From Mytilinidion resinicola (lineage: Eukaryota > Ascomycota > Dothideomycetes > Mytilinidiales > Mytilinidiaceae), in NCBI RefSeq assembly GCF_010093595.1, contig NW_022985439.1, positions 368,336 through 401,751 on the forward strand: a DNA stretch of 33,416 bases. Direction: 5' to 3'. The notes under the pieces are model-generated. The model saw nothing but the letters and a program-made list of their open reading frames with translations, ran no database searches and had not been told where the DNA came from. The first letter of the stretch is position 1; the number at the start of each line of letters is the position of its first letter. Both the position numbers and the translations under genes were made by a program. Below, piece after piece: positions 21,235 to 32,334 of this stretch.

Positions 21235-21495
21235 ACTGTAAAACCCGGATAGATTTAGAAAAATATATTATAATAGCTTATTCTATAGTAGACTTAATAG
21301 ATCTACTATATATTCCTAATAGCTATATAATAATAAAAAGAGCGCTTAGCGCTATATACTACAGAGGACGGGGTTTTTATCCGAATACTATATAGCAGCA
21401 AACAGTTTCTCCTTATAAACTAGCCTAAATAGAACAGCTATATAGACCCTAACAGAAGCTACACTAGTATAATAGAATTTAATAATAATAATAAT
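21235..21495 (+). other. LINE A 3' terminal region with (AAT)n tail
   Basis: About 260 bp shared with LINE B and C, from ACTGTAAAACCC to the AAT tail. It holds the palindrome AGCGCTTAGCGCT at 21341-21353, kept in all three copies, and GGGGTTTTTATCCGAATACT near 21370. Probably the region recognised by the element's reverse transcriptase; that role is inference. Confidence 0.65.
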
Positions 21496-21888
21496 ATATC
21501 TAATAACTTAAAAAAGTAAGTAATATAAAAAATAATAAGATTATAGCCCTATAGGGGAGTTTCTAGGTTATTTAAGGGAAGCTTATAACTAGTAAAGCTA
21601 TTAGCTATAAAGGGTATAAAATAAATAAGCCTAAGAAGTTTACTAGTAAAAAAGGATTTTTATAAGTATTTCTAATATAAATAAAACTATATTTGCGTAT
21701 AAATTAGAATAACTTTATATTTAAATCTAATAAAGTCTGTATAGTAGCAACCTTTTTAAAAAAAAGCTTTTAACTAGTTTAACCTAATACTTATAGACTA
21801 GCTTAATAACTTAGATAAAAATAATTAGAAACTAGAAACTAATATTATATTTAGTAACTATAAGAACTTTAAAATAGTATTATAGGTA
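21496..21888 (+). pseudogene. gypsy-2: gag fragment of a second gypsy copy
   Basis: Matches gypsy-1 gag at about 6385-6775 along its length, mostly with C/T and G/A differences. It runs from just after the LINE A tail to the junction with MULE-2 at about 21885-21891. Since LINE A sits directly before it, LINE A probably inserted into this gypsy copy; the missing 5' part would then lie before 1949. The fragment is too mutated to be functional. Confidence 0.7.
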
Positions 21889-22143
21889 ATTAGCTTCGGC
21901 CTCTTCTTATAGTCCTATTATAGCTTATTTTATATACTTTTAAACTTATTTTTATTAACTAACCTAATAAAAGCGTTCTAGTAGGTAAGAAATATACCCT
22001 TTTTTTTTATACTTTTTCTTTTATATAGCTGCCTTTTCTTTATTTAATATAGGTGTAGATAGTACGCTGCCTAGCTTATATATAGGTGCCTTTTTATATA
22101 CCTTAGCTAGCTTTATAATAAAGTTTTTATTAATATACTATAT
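21889..22143 (-). pseudogene. MULE-2 transposase, downstream fragment
   Basis: On the minus strand this matches MULE-1 at about 13840-14097 (for example KAPIYK and the Lys-rich stretch near 14040). It continues the MULE-2 piece at 27963-28240, from which LINE B separates it. The bases TAATATACTATAT at 22131-22143 are one copy of the LINE B target duplication. At 21889 it is cut off against the gypsy-2 gag fragment. Confidence 0.75.
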
Positions 22144-22280
22144 TATTATTATTAAATTCTATTACGCTGGTATAGCTTCTATTAGGGTCTATATAGCTGT
22201 TCTATCTAGGCTAGTTTATAAAAAGAAACCGTTTACTGCTATATAGTATTCGGATAAAAACCCCGTCCTCTGCAGTATAT

Positions 22281-22293
22281 AGCGCTAAGCGCT
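22281..22293. repeat. Palindrome in LINE B 3' terminal region
   Basis: AGCGCTAAGCGCT, two AGCGCT palindromes around one A, kept at the same place in LINE A (21341) and LINE C (28378). Confidence 0.7.
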
Positions 22294-22459
22294 TTTCTTA
22301 TTATTATATAGCTATTAGGGATATATAGTAGATCTATTAAGTCTACTATAGAATAAGCTATTATAATACGTTTTTCTAAATCTGTCTGGGTTTTACAGTC
22401 GTCCTTTTAGGCGCGGGTTAAGTTAATTCCGGAGTAGTAAGCTAGTTTAGAATTAGCGT

Positions 22460-22496
22460 AAGGGCACGCGTGCTATTATTTCGCACGCGTGCCCTT
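22460..22496. repeat. Perfect 14-bp hairpin in LINE B 3' UTR
   Basis: AAGGGCACGCGTGC (22460-22473), a 9-base loop TATTATTTC, and GCACGCGTGCCCTT (22483-22496). It is GC-rich in an AT-rich setting and is base-for-base the same in LINE C. Confidence 0.9.
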
Positions 22497-22623
22497 TATT
22501 AAGGCGTTAGTCCTTAAATTAAATAATATATATAGGGGTAGTACTGTATAAGCTGCGATATATATAGAGGCTGCGGTATATAGGTAGATATAGCTGTTAG
22601 GTAAGTGTATAATATAGGCGGCG

Positions 22624-22734
22624 TAGTATATATTATATATATAGTATATATAGTATACGTAGTATATATAGTATATATAGTATATATAGTATACGCAGTA
22701 TATATAGTATATATAGTATACGTAGTATATATAG
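22624..22734. repeat. 9-bp minisatellite in LINE B 3' UTR
   Basis: About a dozen units of AGTATATAT with AGTATACGT and AGTATACGC variants. The variants show the less mutated form of the unit. Confidence 0.85.
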
Positions 22735-22754
22735 TTATATAAAGTTATAGAAGG

Positions 22755-25700
22755 TAGAGTACCTATATTTCCGCCTCTGCTATTTTTCTAGCTACTAAAA
22801 GGTATAGCAGGAGGTCTATTTTTTAGAGGAGCTATTAGGCTACAGCTTTTCTTTCTTTCTAGCTTCTGTAGAGCTGTTTATACGTTCTTATCTTAGCCTT
22901 CTAGAACAGCTCGCCCCTGCTTTTAATATGTTTTCCGCAACTTATTATAATATATCTTAGGGATTAGAGGCTATGCCTGTAAGGGCATGCCGGCGTCGGG
23001 TGGCCGGGTACTTTTATACGGTAGAGGTAACTGTTAAGCCCTATATACTCCGTCTATAGGTTTATAATAATTATACTCTTTACCTTTATAAGTCCTTTAT
23101 ATAGTGCCTTTTATTATTTGCTCTATTTAGTATTAAGTGCTAGTATTAGAAGTTCTTAGTATAGTTCTTTATAGTAGGCTTTCTATTTCTTTTTCTACTT
23201 CTTTTTATATTTATCCTAGATTATACCACGCCTTATACGCCTATAGAATTCTTCTAATTCGCCTTTATATTATACGGCTAGCTGTAATACCTTCGCCGCA
23301 AGCTTATAGAGTTTATTGCGCCTGCTTAGGCCGTACTATAGTATTCCTTTTAGCCTGTATTTAGTATAGACCGTTTCTTTTATACGGCTATATTAGGTTT
23401 TAATATACTTACGGGCTAGCCCTTTATATATACAGTCCGCGTAAGCTACTATAAGTTCCTCTAGCTTTAGCTAAAGTAGAGGGTATAATATCTTGTGCTC
23501 TATTACCCTAATATTTATTGTTTTATATACCCCTAAAATAGTATAAAAGCACTAGTTCTATGCTATTTTAAGCTGCTTAATTTTTATTTTACTAATCTGC
23601 TCTTTTATACCTAGTATAGTATACTAGAAAGTGTATCTATATATAATAGCAGGCCTAATAACCGCCGAGTATATTATATATGCCTTCCGGAAGCTTATAC
23701 TCTAGGTCGACGCCGTAAGCCTTATAAGGGCCCCTATCTAGGCCGTAGCTTTATTCTTTATAGTATTAATATACAGGCCCTATTTAAGTTTAGAATTTAT
23801 CTAGACCTTTAGTATTTTTAGGTTTATTATAGGGCCTTTAGTAAAGCCCTATATATTAACTATAGCTTTTATATTAATAGACTTACGGGCTTTTATAAAG
23901 TATATTAGGTAGTATTTATCTAGCGCAAAAACTGCTCTATACTTTCTTACCTACTCTATACACTAGTTATGCGCCCGTTTAATAGCCCTGTAGTTTTCTT
24001 CTATACTTTTACTATATATAAGAATATTTATATTATTAATAAACCTATAAACTGTTATATTACCGCGCTATAGTATTAGTAGAAGCGTACTAGTAAAGAA
24101 AAGGAAAAGTATTAGTAATAGGGAGAAGCTCTGCAGTATTCCTATAGTAACTATAATAGGTTCCGCTATAAAGTTTCTAATAGTAAGCCTTATAGTGCGG
24201 TTTTATAGAAAGGACCTTATAAACCTAACTATTTACTTTAGCACTTATTAAATCTATAGGTTATATATTATACGTTTATATAATATACGGTTAAACGCCC
24301 CTAATATATCTAGGCTAAAAAGTAATACTATAAGCTATAGGTTTCCTCTCTATATAGCGTGGATTTATTTAGTAAGAAGCTTAAGTACTGTCTATATTAA
24401 ACGTCCTAGTCGTGCCCCTATTTAACTAGGTGGAAGTATATCCTTTTCTTCCGCAATTTTCGATAGCCGTATAGCTATAATTTATTCGAATAGCTTACCT
24501 ATTATTTCTAGCAGGGCGATTAGCCTATAGGCCTTTGCTATTATATAGAACGCTTTTTAGGGCTTATATAGCACTACTATAATAGAATTTTTAAACGGCT
24601 AAGAATAGTATTCTTTATATAGGCACCTTATAAAGAACTAAGCTAGTATAGGCGCTAGCTATATTTCGCACTTTTTAAGAAACCTATTAGTTATTCCTAT
24701 AATACCCGGGGCTTTATTTAGGGCAGTTCCTATTAGCGCTAAAAGAATATTCTTAATTATAATATCTAGTATAGTATTATATAGTTCCGGGTATTAGAAC
24801 CTTTTTAGGTTAAATAAGTCTATATTAGCCGGAGGCGGAAAAAACTGCTCTACTAGTATATATACTTTTATTTTATTATCTATATATAAAGTAAGGTTCT
24901 TAGGTTTTAAAAAAAAGGGGAATTAAGGCGGAGGTTTTAATTCCTTATTAGCTATATAGCCCTAATTAGCCAGCTTTTATATACTTTTTAGGTTTTTTAT
25001 TACTTTTTCTACTATATAGCGCTATACCTTAGTACTTTCCCTTTATATAGTTTTTTTCTTATAGTTATACTAAATATAGTATAATATCTAGTCCTTTATA
25101 AATCGCGATAAGCGCTATATTCTATACGCCCTCCTAGTTTTATATACTTTCTTTAAGTATTTTTCTAACTATACTAGTAATACCTGTTTTAATAGCCTTA
25201 TAATAGGCACTATAGCAGTAATTATAGCCTGTATATATTTATAGAAAAGGCGTGCAAATTTATTAAAGTCCTTTTCCGTGTTTTAAGAGTTATTCTAGTT
25301 ATTTAGCTTGTTTAGCTAGGTTTAGAGGTGCTCCTGCGCCTTTTTCTAGTTAGTATTTTTCTATAGCCGATATTATAGCTGTTCTACTGCGCTTAGTAGG
25401 GTAATATCGAACTTTATATATATAGGGCGGTAATCTAAATCGTAGTTCTATTCTTTTTATACTATACAGGAAGTAGTTTATTCTATTAGCTATTCTATTA
25501 TAAACGTAAGGTTAATTATAGACTATAATATTTCTTTTACCTATATTTCTATACCTTTCTCCGTAGCTAGGTCTATTCCTGCTTCTATTATAATACGGAT
25601 AAGCTCCTCCGCTTGCTCCTCTATATTTATTACTTATATTCCTCCCTATAATAAGTAATATAGGTTTATATCACCTATAAAAATATGCTCCGCGTTGTTA

Positions 25701-26100
25701 TTATTTAGTAGTAGAGGTAGTGCGGCTATAATTTTATTTAGTTTTAGGTTGTAGATATTATAAATTTAGATATCCTCTCTACTAGTATAAAGAAAAAGGG
25801 TAATAAGGTCTAGTAAGTAGTGCTCTACTAACTACTAGTTAATATTAAGGTTCTTATTAATATATATACACGTTTTTATATATAGGCTTCCTCTATATAA
25901 AAGGTAATAGAACTTTATATAAAGTATTATATACTTTTATTACTATATATTCTTCTATAGCTTTTATATTACTAGTACCAGTAGTTAAGGCTAGGCTTTC
26001 TCCGCTTTTTCCAGGAACTTTTTCTAGGTTTTACGGCTTTTATTAATATTATACTGTATAATAGTAAGTATACTAAGTTATTCTAATATTAAACTATATC
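22755..26100 (-). pseudogene. LINE B ORF2 (endonuclease and reverse transcriptase), RIP-inactivated
   Basis: Same gene as in LINE A, here uninterrupted. On the minus strand the endonuclease part lies at about 26000-25400, the RT at about 24830-24030 with FINNINI near 24043-24025 for the F-DD active site, and the C-terminal region runs to about 22755. Both active-site Asp codons are AAT. Nonsense codons are frequent and of the TAG/TAA type. Start and stop are approximate. Confidence 0.8.
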
Positions 26101-26316
26101 TATAGTATCTACGGCGTTTACTGCACCTATTTCGGCGCGTAGTTGCTGGCTTATATTGTTTTCCTATAAGGACGGCACTTAGGTAATAGTTTTAAGTTAT
26201 AAAAGTCTATCTATATCTCTGTATATTATTAATTAAGTTAACTAGGTTAAAGGCTGTAAAAATAGTAATATAAAGCGAGAAGTATATAGTATCTAAAAAG
26301 GCGTTAAATAGAAAAA

Positions 26317-27760
26317 TTACTGCGTTAAACGAGCAGTCTATATTATTCCGTTAATTTTCGGCTAGCTTAGGTCCTTATTAGAATACTTAAATATCTTCGG
26401 TCGTCCTACTCTTTTTAGTGCTGTTGGCGCTGGCCCTAGTTCTATACTACCTTCGCGTGCGTTATTATTAGCAGCTTTTTTTTTCCTAGACTAGGTTAAG
26501 GTTATATATACTCTTAGCGGGGCCTAAAGTATATATAAGCTCGGCCCTTTATTAGTATTATATTAGTGTAGCGTTGCCTATTTTTTAATATAGCCTATAG
26601 CTAGGCCCTTTTCCTTACGCTGTATTCGGCACTATATACTAGGTGGTTTTTCTTATAGTTAGCGCACTTTTTAGTATCTATTACCGTATATTATCTTATA
26701 TTATATTCCCCTATATATACTATATATTAGATATCCTTTTTATAGTATTTTATAATATACCTATAGCCCTGGTATCTAAAGCACTATATAGCTATAAAAC
26801 CTGCTTTATATTTTAAGGCTATTAGTAATTATCTACTTATTATAAATCTTTTTATAATAGCTTTATCTGCTATTACTTCTATACGCATACTAGTAATAAT
26901 TAAGCTAGCGTGTTAGCCTAGGTTCTCTTATACAGCTTTAATACCCTTTTTATTTTTCTATATTATCTTTTTAATAACTAGGCCTAGGTTAATTATCGCG
27001 TTAGCCCTAATAATATTATTTTTAAGTGTTTAGCTTTCTAGGTTTAAGTTTTTAGGTACTTTATACACCTCTATTAGTACTGCAGGCAGTTATATATATA
27101 CTATCTTACCTAGTACCTATACCTATTCCCTTTTTTTAAGCAGTGCTTTCTTTATAGCCTTATCCGTAATATATACCTTAATATCTCTATTCTATAGCTT
27201 TTTTATACTACTAATCTTTATTATATCCGGTGGTCCGGCTGCTTAAAGCTTCTAAGTAATAGTTATATTTATATCTACTATAGTTATAGTTCGCTTATTA
27301 TTATTCTTAATATAGATAGTAATTTTATAGATATTTATAGGTTGCCCTATATACTGCCTATTTCCTGCTGCCTTCCTATATTACGCAGCTATACCGCTTA
27401 GTATAGCTAATAGTATTATACCTACTGCTGCTGCTGCTGCTGCTGCTGCAGTATACGTCTTCCTATACGTTAATAACGCGTGTACCTCCTTTTTCGTGTT
27501 CTCTATTATCTTTATTAGCTTTTTCTATAGTATCTGCTATAGGTCGTTCGCGGTATTTAAAAGGCCGAATAGAACGCGTTTTATAAAGTTGTAGAGGGTT
27601 TAAACAATTGCATTTATTTTAAGGGATTAGATTAGCTTATTCTGCAGGAGGTTTTATATACTATATACTTTATTAATAAGGTTTTAGACGTTTTAGTAGA
27701 CGTTTTTAATAGGCTTTAGGTTTTAGTGTTAGTTTTAGCGTTATTATTATTATTGTTGTT
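26317..27760 (-). pseudogene. LINE B ORF1 (gag-like), RIP-inactivated
   Basis: Counterpart of the intact ORF1 in LINE C. The stop TAA is at 26319-26317, at the same codon as in LINE C. The poly-Ala tract is coded by GCT/GCA-type repeats at about 27424-27450, and an (AAC/AAT)n tract lies near 27740-27765. The zinc-knuckle Cys and His codons near 26640-26780 are mostly changed to Tyr. The start is approximate. Confidence 0.8.
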
Positions 27761-27962
27761 GTTAATACTATTGCTGGGGCGGCTGCGCGTTAGAGGTTGC
27801 AATTCGCGGTATATCTACTGCAGCGCCGCTGGCACTACTTATAGGGCTTTAAAGCTGCGTATAATTATTTATAGGGCCTTAGATAGCCCCTAGGGGCCCT
27901 TTTTAGGTTATATTTCTAAAATACTATAGGGTTAATTATATCGTGTTTTTAATATACTATAT

Positions 27963-28240
27963 ATAAAGCAGCTATAGAATAGTTAGCTACTTAGCTTTTA
28001 GGGCCTTTTTTAATACGGCTTTCTTATCTATTAGGAAAACGCGTAGGTATAGCAAATATATTTAGAAGAGCTTAAAAAGCTGTTATACTGCCTAGTTATA
28101 GTTTAAATCCTTTTCTTTTAGAATAAAATAATATATAATTTTAAAGCTAGTTCCTATATATATAATACCCGTTATATAAAGTAATAGTATACTAAAACAG
28201 TTAGTTTTATATATATAATTAAGGAGAATAATATTATAGT
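27963..28240 (-). pseudogene. MULE-2 transposase, catalytic-domain fragment
   Basis: Minus-strand match to MULE-1 at about 13565-13850, covering the first catalytic region (IYKTNCF) to the INKN helix. It lies between the 5' end of LINE B and the 3' tail of LINE C, both of which inserted into this MULE. The upstream part of MULE-2 would lie beyond LINE C, outside the window. Confidence 0.8.
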
Positions 28241-28377
28241 TATTATTATTAAATTCTATTATACTAGTATAGCTCCTGTTAGGGTCTATATAGCTGTTCT
28301 ATCTAGGCTAGTTTATAAAAAGAAACCGTTTGCTGCTATACAGTATTCGGATAAAAACCCTGTTCTCTGCAGTATAT

Positions 28378-28390
28378 AGCGCTAAGCGCT
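28378..28390. repeat. Palindrome in LINE C 3' terminal region
   Basis: AGCGCTAAGCGCT, same as LINE B 22281-22293. Confidence 0.7.
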
Positions 28391-28556
28391 TTTTTTATTA
28401 TTATATAGCTATTAGAAATATATAGTAGATCTATTAAGTTTACTATAAAATAAGCTATTATAATACGTTTTCCTAAATCTATCCGGGTTTTACAGTTGTT
28501 CTCCTAGGCGCAGGTTAAGTTAATTCCGGAATAGTAAGCTGGTTTAGGATTAGCGT

Positions 28557-28593
28557 AAGGGCACGCGTGCTATTATTTCGCACGCGTGCCCTT
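28557..28593. repeat. Perfect 14-bp hairpin in LINE C 3' UTR
   Basis: AAGGGCACGCGTGC (28557-28570), loop TATTATTTC, GCACGCGTGCCCTT (28580-28593). Identical to LINE B although surrounding bases differ by many transitions. Confidence 0.9.
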
Positions 28594-28720
28594 TATTAAG
28601 GTGTTAGTCCTTAAATTAAATAATATATATAGGGGGTAGTGCTATATAGGCTATAATATATATAGGGGCTATAGTATATAAGTAGATATAGCTATTAGGT
28701 AGGTGTATAATATAGGCGGC

Positions 28721-28750
28721 GTAGTATATATAGTATACGTAGTATATATA
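28721..28750. repeat. Short 9-bp minisatellite in LINE C 3' UTR
   Basis: About three units (AGTATATAT, AGTATACGT, AGTATATAT), the shortest of the three copies. Confidence 0.8.
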
Positions 28751-28774
28751 GTTATATAAAGTTATAGAAGGTAA

Positions 28775-31700
28775 AATACCTACGTCTCCGCCTTTATTAT
28801 TTTTTTAGCTACTAAAAGGTATAGTAGAAGGTCTATTCTTTAGAGAAGCTATTAGGCTATAGCCTTTTTTCCTTTCTAGCTTCTATAGAGCTGTTTATAC
28901 GTCTTTATTTTAGCCTTCTAGAATAGCTCGCCCCTGCCCTTAATATATTTTCCGCAACTTATTATAATATATCTTAGAAATTAGAGGCTATACCTATAAA
29001 AGTATACCGGTATTAGGTGGCCGGGTACTTTTATATAGTAGAGGTAACTATTAAGCCTTATATACTCCGTTTATAGGTTTATAATAATTATACTTTCTAC
29101 TTTTATAAGTTCTTTATATAGTGCCTTTTATTATTTACTCTATTTAGTATTAAGTGCTAGTATTAAAGGTTTTTAGCGTAGTTTTTTATAGTAGGCTTTT
29201 TATTTCTTCTTCTACTTCTCTTTATATTTATCCTAGATTATACCACGCCTTATACACCTATAGAATTCTTCCGATTTACCTTTATATTATACGGCTAGCC
29301 GTAATACCTTTGCCGCAAGCTTGCAGAGTTTATTGCGCCTGCTTAGGCCGTACTATAATGTTTTTTTCGGCTTGTATTTAGTATAAACCGTTTCTTTTAT
29401 ACGGCTATATTAGGTTTTAATATACTTACGGGCTAGCCCCTTACGTATATAGTCCGCGTAGGCTACTATAAGTTTTTTTAGCTTTAGCTAGAGTAAAGGG
29501 CATAATATTTTATACTCTATTACCCTAATATTTATTATTTTATATACCCCTAAAATAGTATAAAGGCACTAGTTTTATACTATTTTAAGCTACTTAATTT
29601 TTATCTTGCTAATCTGCTTTTTTATACCTAGTATAGTATACTAGAAGGTGTATTTATATATAATAGTAGGCCTAATAACCGCCGAGTATATTATATATGC
29701 CTTCCGGAAGCTTACGCTCTAGGTTAACGCTATAAGCCTTATAAAGGCCCCTATTTAGGCCGTAGCTTTATTTTTTATAGTATTAATATACAGGCCCTAT
29801 TTAAGTTTAGAATCTACCTAAACCCCTAGTATTTTTAGGTCTATTATAGGGCCTTTAGTAAAGCCCTATATATTAACTATAGCTTTTATATTAATAGACT
29901 TACGGGCTTTTATAAAGTATATTAGGTAGTATTTATCTAGTATAAAAACTGCTCTATACTTTTTTACCTACTTTATACACCGGTTATACGCCTGTTTAAT
30001 AGCTCTATAGTTTTTTTCTATACTTTTACTATATATAAAAATATTTATATTATTAATAAACCTATAGGCTGTTATATTACTGTGCTATAGTATTAGTAGA
30101 AGTATACTAGTAAAGAAAAGGAAAAGTATTAGTAATAGGAAAAAGCCCTGCAGTATTCCTATAGTAACTGTAATAGGTTCCGCTATAAAGTTTCTAATAG
30201 TAAGCCTTATAGTGCGGTTCTATAGAAAGAACTTTATAAACCTAACTATCTACTCTAGTACTTATTAAATCTATAGGTTATATATTATATATTTATATAA
30301 TATATAGTTAAACGCCCCTAATATATCTAGGCTAAAAAGTAATACTATAAGCTATAGATTTCCTTTCTATATAGCGTGGATTTATTTAGTAAGGAGCTTA
30401 AGTGCTATTTATATTAAATATCCTAGTTATGCCCCTATTTAACTAAATAGAAGTATATTTTTTTCTTCTGTAATTTTCGATAGCCGTATAGCTATAATCT
30501 ATTTAAATAGCTTACCTATTATTTCTAGCAGGGCAATCGGCCTATAGGCTTTTATTATTATATAAAATACTTTCTAGAGCTTATATAGCACTACTATAAT
30601 AGAATCTTTAAACGGCCGAGGATAGTATTTTTTATATAGGCACCTTATAAAAAACTAAGCTAGTATAGGCGCTAGCTATATTTTACACTTTTTAAAAAAC
30701 CTGTTAGCAATTTCTATAATACCCGGGGCTTTATCTAGGGCAGTTCCTATTAGCGCTAAAAGAATATTCTTAATTATAATATCTAGTATAGTATTATACA
30801 GTTCCGGGTATTAGAACCTTTTTAGGTTAAATAAGTTTATATTAGCCGGAGGCGGAAAAAACTGCTCTACTAGTATATATACTTTTATTTTATTATCTAT
30901 ATATAGAGTAGGGTTTTTAGGTCTTAAAAAAAAAGGAAATTAAGGCGAAGGTTTTAATTCTTTACTAGCTATATAGCCCTAATTAGCTAGCTTCTATATA
31001 CTTTTTAGGTTTTTTATTACTTTCTTTACTATATAGCGCTATACCTTAGTACTTTCCCTTTATATAGTTTTCTTTTTATAGTTATACTAAATATAGTATA
31101 ATATCTAGTCCTTTATAAATTATAATAAGCGCTATATTTTATACGCCCTTTTAGTTTTATATACTTCCTCTAAGCATTTTTTTTAACTATACCGGCAATA
31201 CCTATTTTAATAGCCTTATAATAGGTACTATAGCAGTAATTATAGCCTGTATATATTTATAAAAAAGGCGTGCAAATTTATTAAGGTTTTCCTCTGTATT
31301 TTAAAAGTTATTCTAGTTATCTAACTTATTTAGCTAGGTTTAGAGGTGCTTCCGCGCCTTTTTCTAGTTAGTATTCTTCTATAGCCGATATTATAGCTAT
31401 TTTACTACGCTTAGTAGGGTAATATTAAACTCTATATATATAAAGCGGTAATCTAAATTATAGTTCTATTTTTTTTATACTATATAGAAAGTAGTTTATT
31501 CTATTAGCTATTCTATTATAAATATAAGGTTAATTATAGACTATAATATTCCTCTCGCCTATATTTCTATACCTTTCTCCGTGGCTAGGTCTATTCCTGC
31601 TTTTATTATAATACGGATAAGCTCCTCCGCTTGCTTCTTTATATTTATTACTTATATTCCTTTTTATAATAGGTAATATAGGTTTATATTACCTATAAAA

Positions 31701-32100
31701 ACATACTCCGCGTTATTATTATTTAGTAGTAAAGGTAGTGCGGCTATAATTCTATTTAGTTTCGGGTTATAGATATTATAAATTTAGATATCCTTTCTAC
31801 TAGTATAGAAAAAAAGGGTAATAAGGTCCGGTAAATAGTGCTCTACTAACTACTAGTTAATATTAAGGTTTTTATTAATATATATATATATTTTTATATA
31901 TAGGCTTCTTCTATATAAAAAGTAATAGAACTTTATATAAAGTGTTATATACTTTTATTACTATATATTTTTCTATAGCTTTTATATTACTAGCACCAGC
32001 GGTTAAGGCTAGGCTTTCTCCGCTTTTTCCAGGAACTCCCTTTAGGTCTCGCAGCTCTTGTTAATATTATACTGTATAATAGTAAGTATACTAGGTTATT
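28775..32100 (-). pseudogene. LINE C ORF2 (endonuclease and reverse transcriptase), RIP-inactivated
   Basis: Aligns with ORF2 of LINE A and B throughout. The RT active site near 30061-30041 again reads FINNINI, with Asn for both Asp. The endonuclease part is at about 32000-31400. Stops are mostly TAG/TAA. It lies just downstream of the intact ORF1, so even though ORF1 is open the element cannot make its own endonuclease or RT. Limits are approximate. Confidence 0.8.
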
Positions 32101-32334
32101 CTAATATTAAACTATGTCTATAGTATCTGCGGCGTTTACTGCACCTATTTTAGCGCGTAGTTACTAGCTTATATTATCTTCCTATAAGGACGGCACTTAG
32201 GTAATAGTTTTAAGTTGTAAAAGTCTATCTATATCTCTGTATATTATTAATTAAGTTAACTAGGTTAGAGGCTGTAAGGATAGCAATGCAAAGCGAGAAG
32301 TATACAGTGTCTGAGAAGGCGTTAGATAGGAAGA

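Larger units (their letters stand above)
18559..21495 (+). mobile_element. LINE A, segment 3 (ORF2 C-terminus, 3' UTR, (AAT)n tail)
   Basis: Last part of LINE A, matching LINE B from about 24020 down to 22144. It ends in (AAT)5 at 21481-21495, the tail type of many I/Tad-like LINEs. After the tail the sequence becomes gypsy gag. An extra block of about 1.1 kb (20052 to about 21180) is absent from LINE B and LINE C. A clean target duplication for LINE A is not visible: TATCTA occurs before the 5' end (1935-1940) and again after the tail (about 21497-21502), but the bases following it do not line up well. Confidence 0.82.
22144..27948 (-). mobile_element. LINE B: full-length Tad1-type LINE, RIP-mutated
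   Basis: A complete 5.8-kb copy on the minus strand, inserted in the MULE-2 transposase. The 3' tail is (AAT)n (ATT on the plus strand at 22144-22155) and the 5' end is at about 27948. The target duplication TAATATACTATAT is at 22131-22143 and 27950-27962. It is the only copy here with both ends and no later insertion, so it defines the element: 5' UTR, ORF1, ORF2 with endonuclease and RT, 3' UTR with hairpin and minisatellite. All frames are broken. Confidence 0.9.

Noticed and set aside
22460..22496. Hairpin as a bacterial-type transcription terminator
   Set aside because: The context is a fungal LINE 3' UTR; the hairpin recurs at the same place in each copy and belongs to the element.
22624..22734. 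Tandem units that could suggest a CRISPR-like array
   Set aside because: Units are 9 bp with no spacers, within a LINE 3' UTR of a eukaryote.
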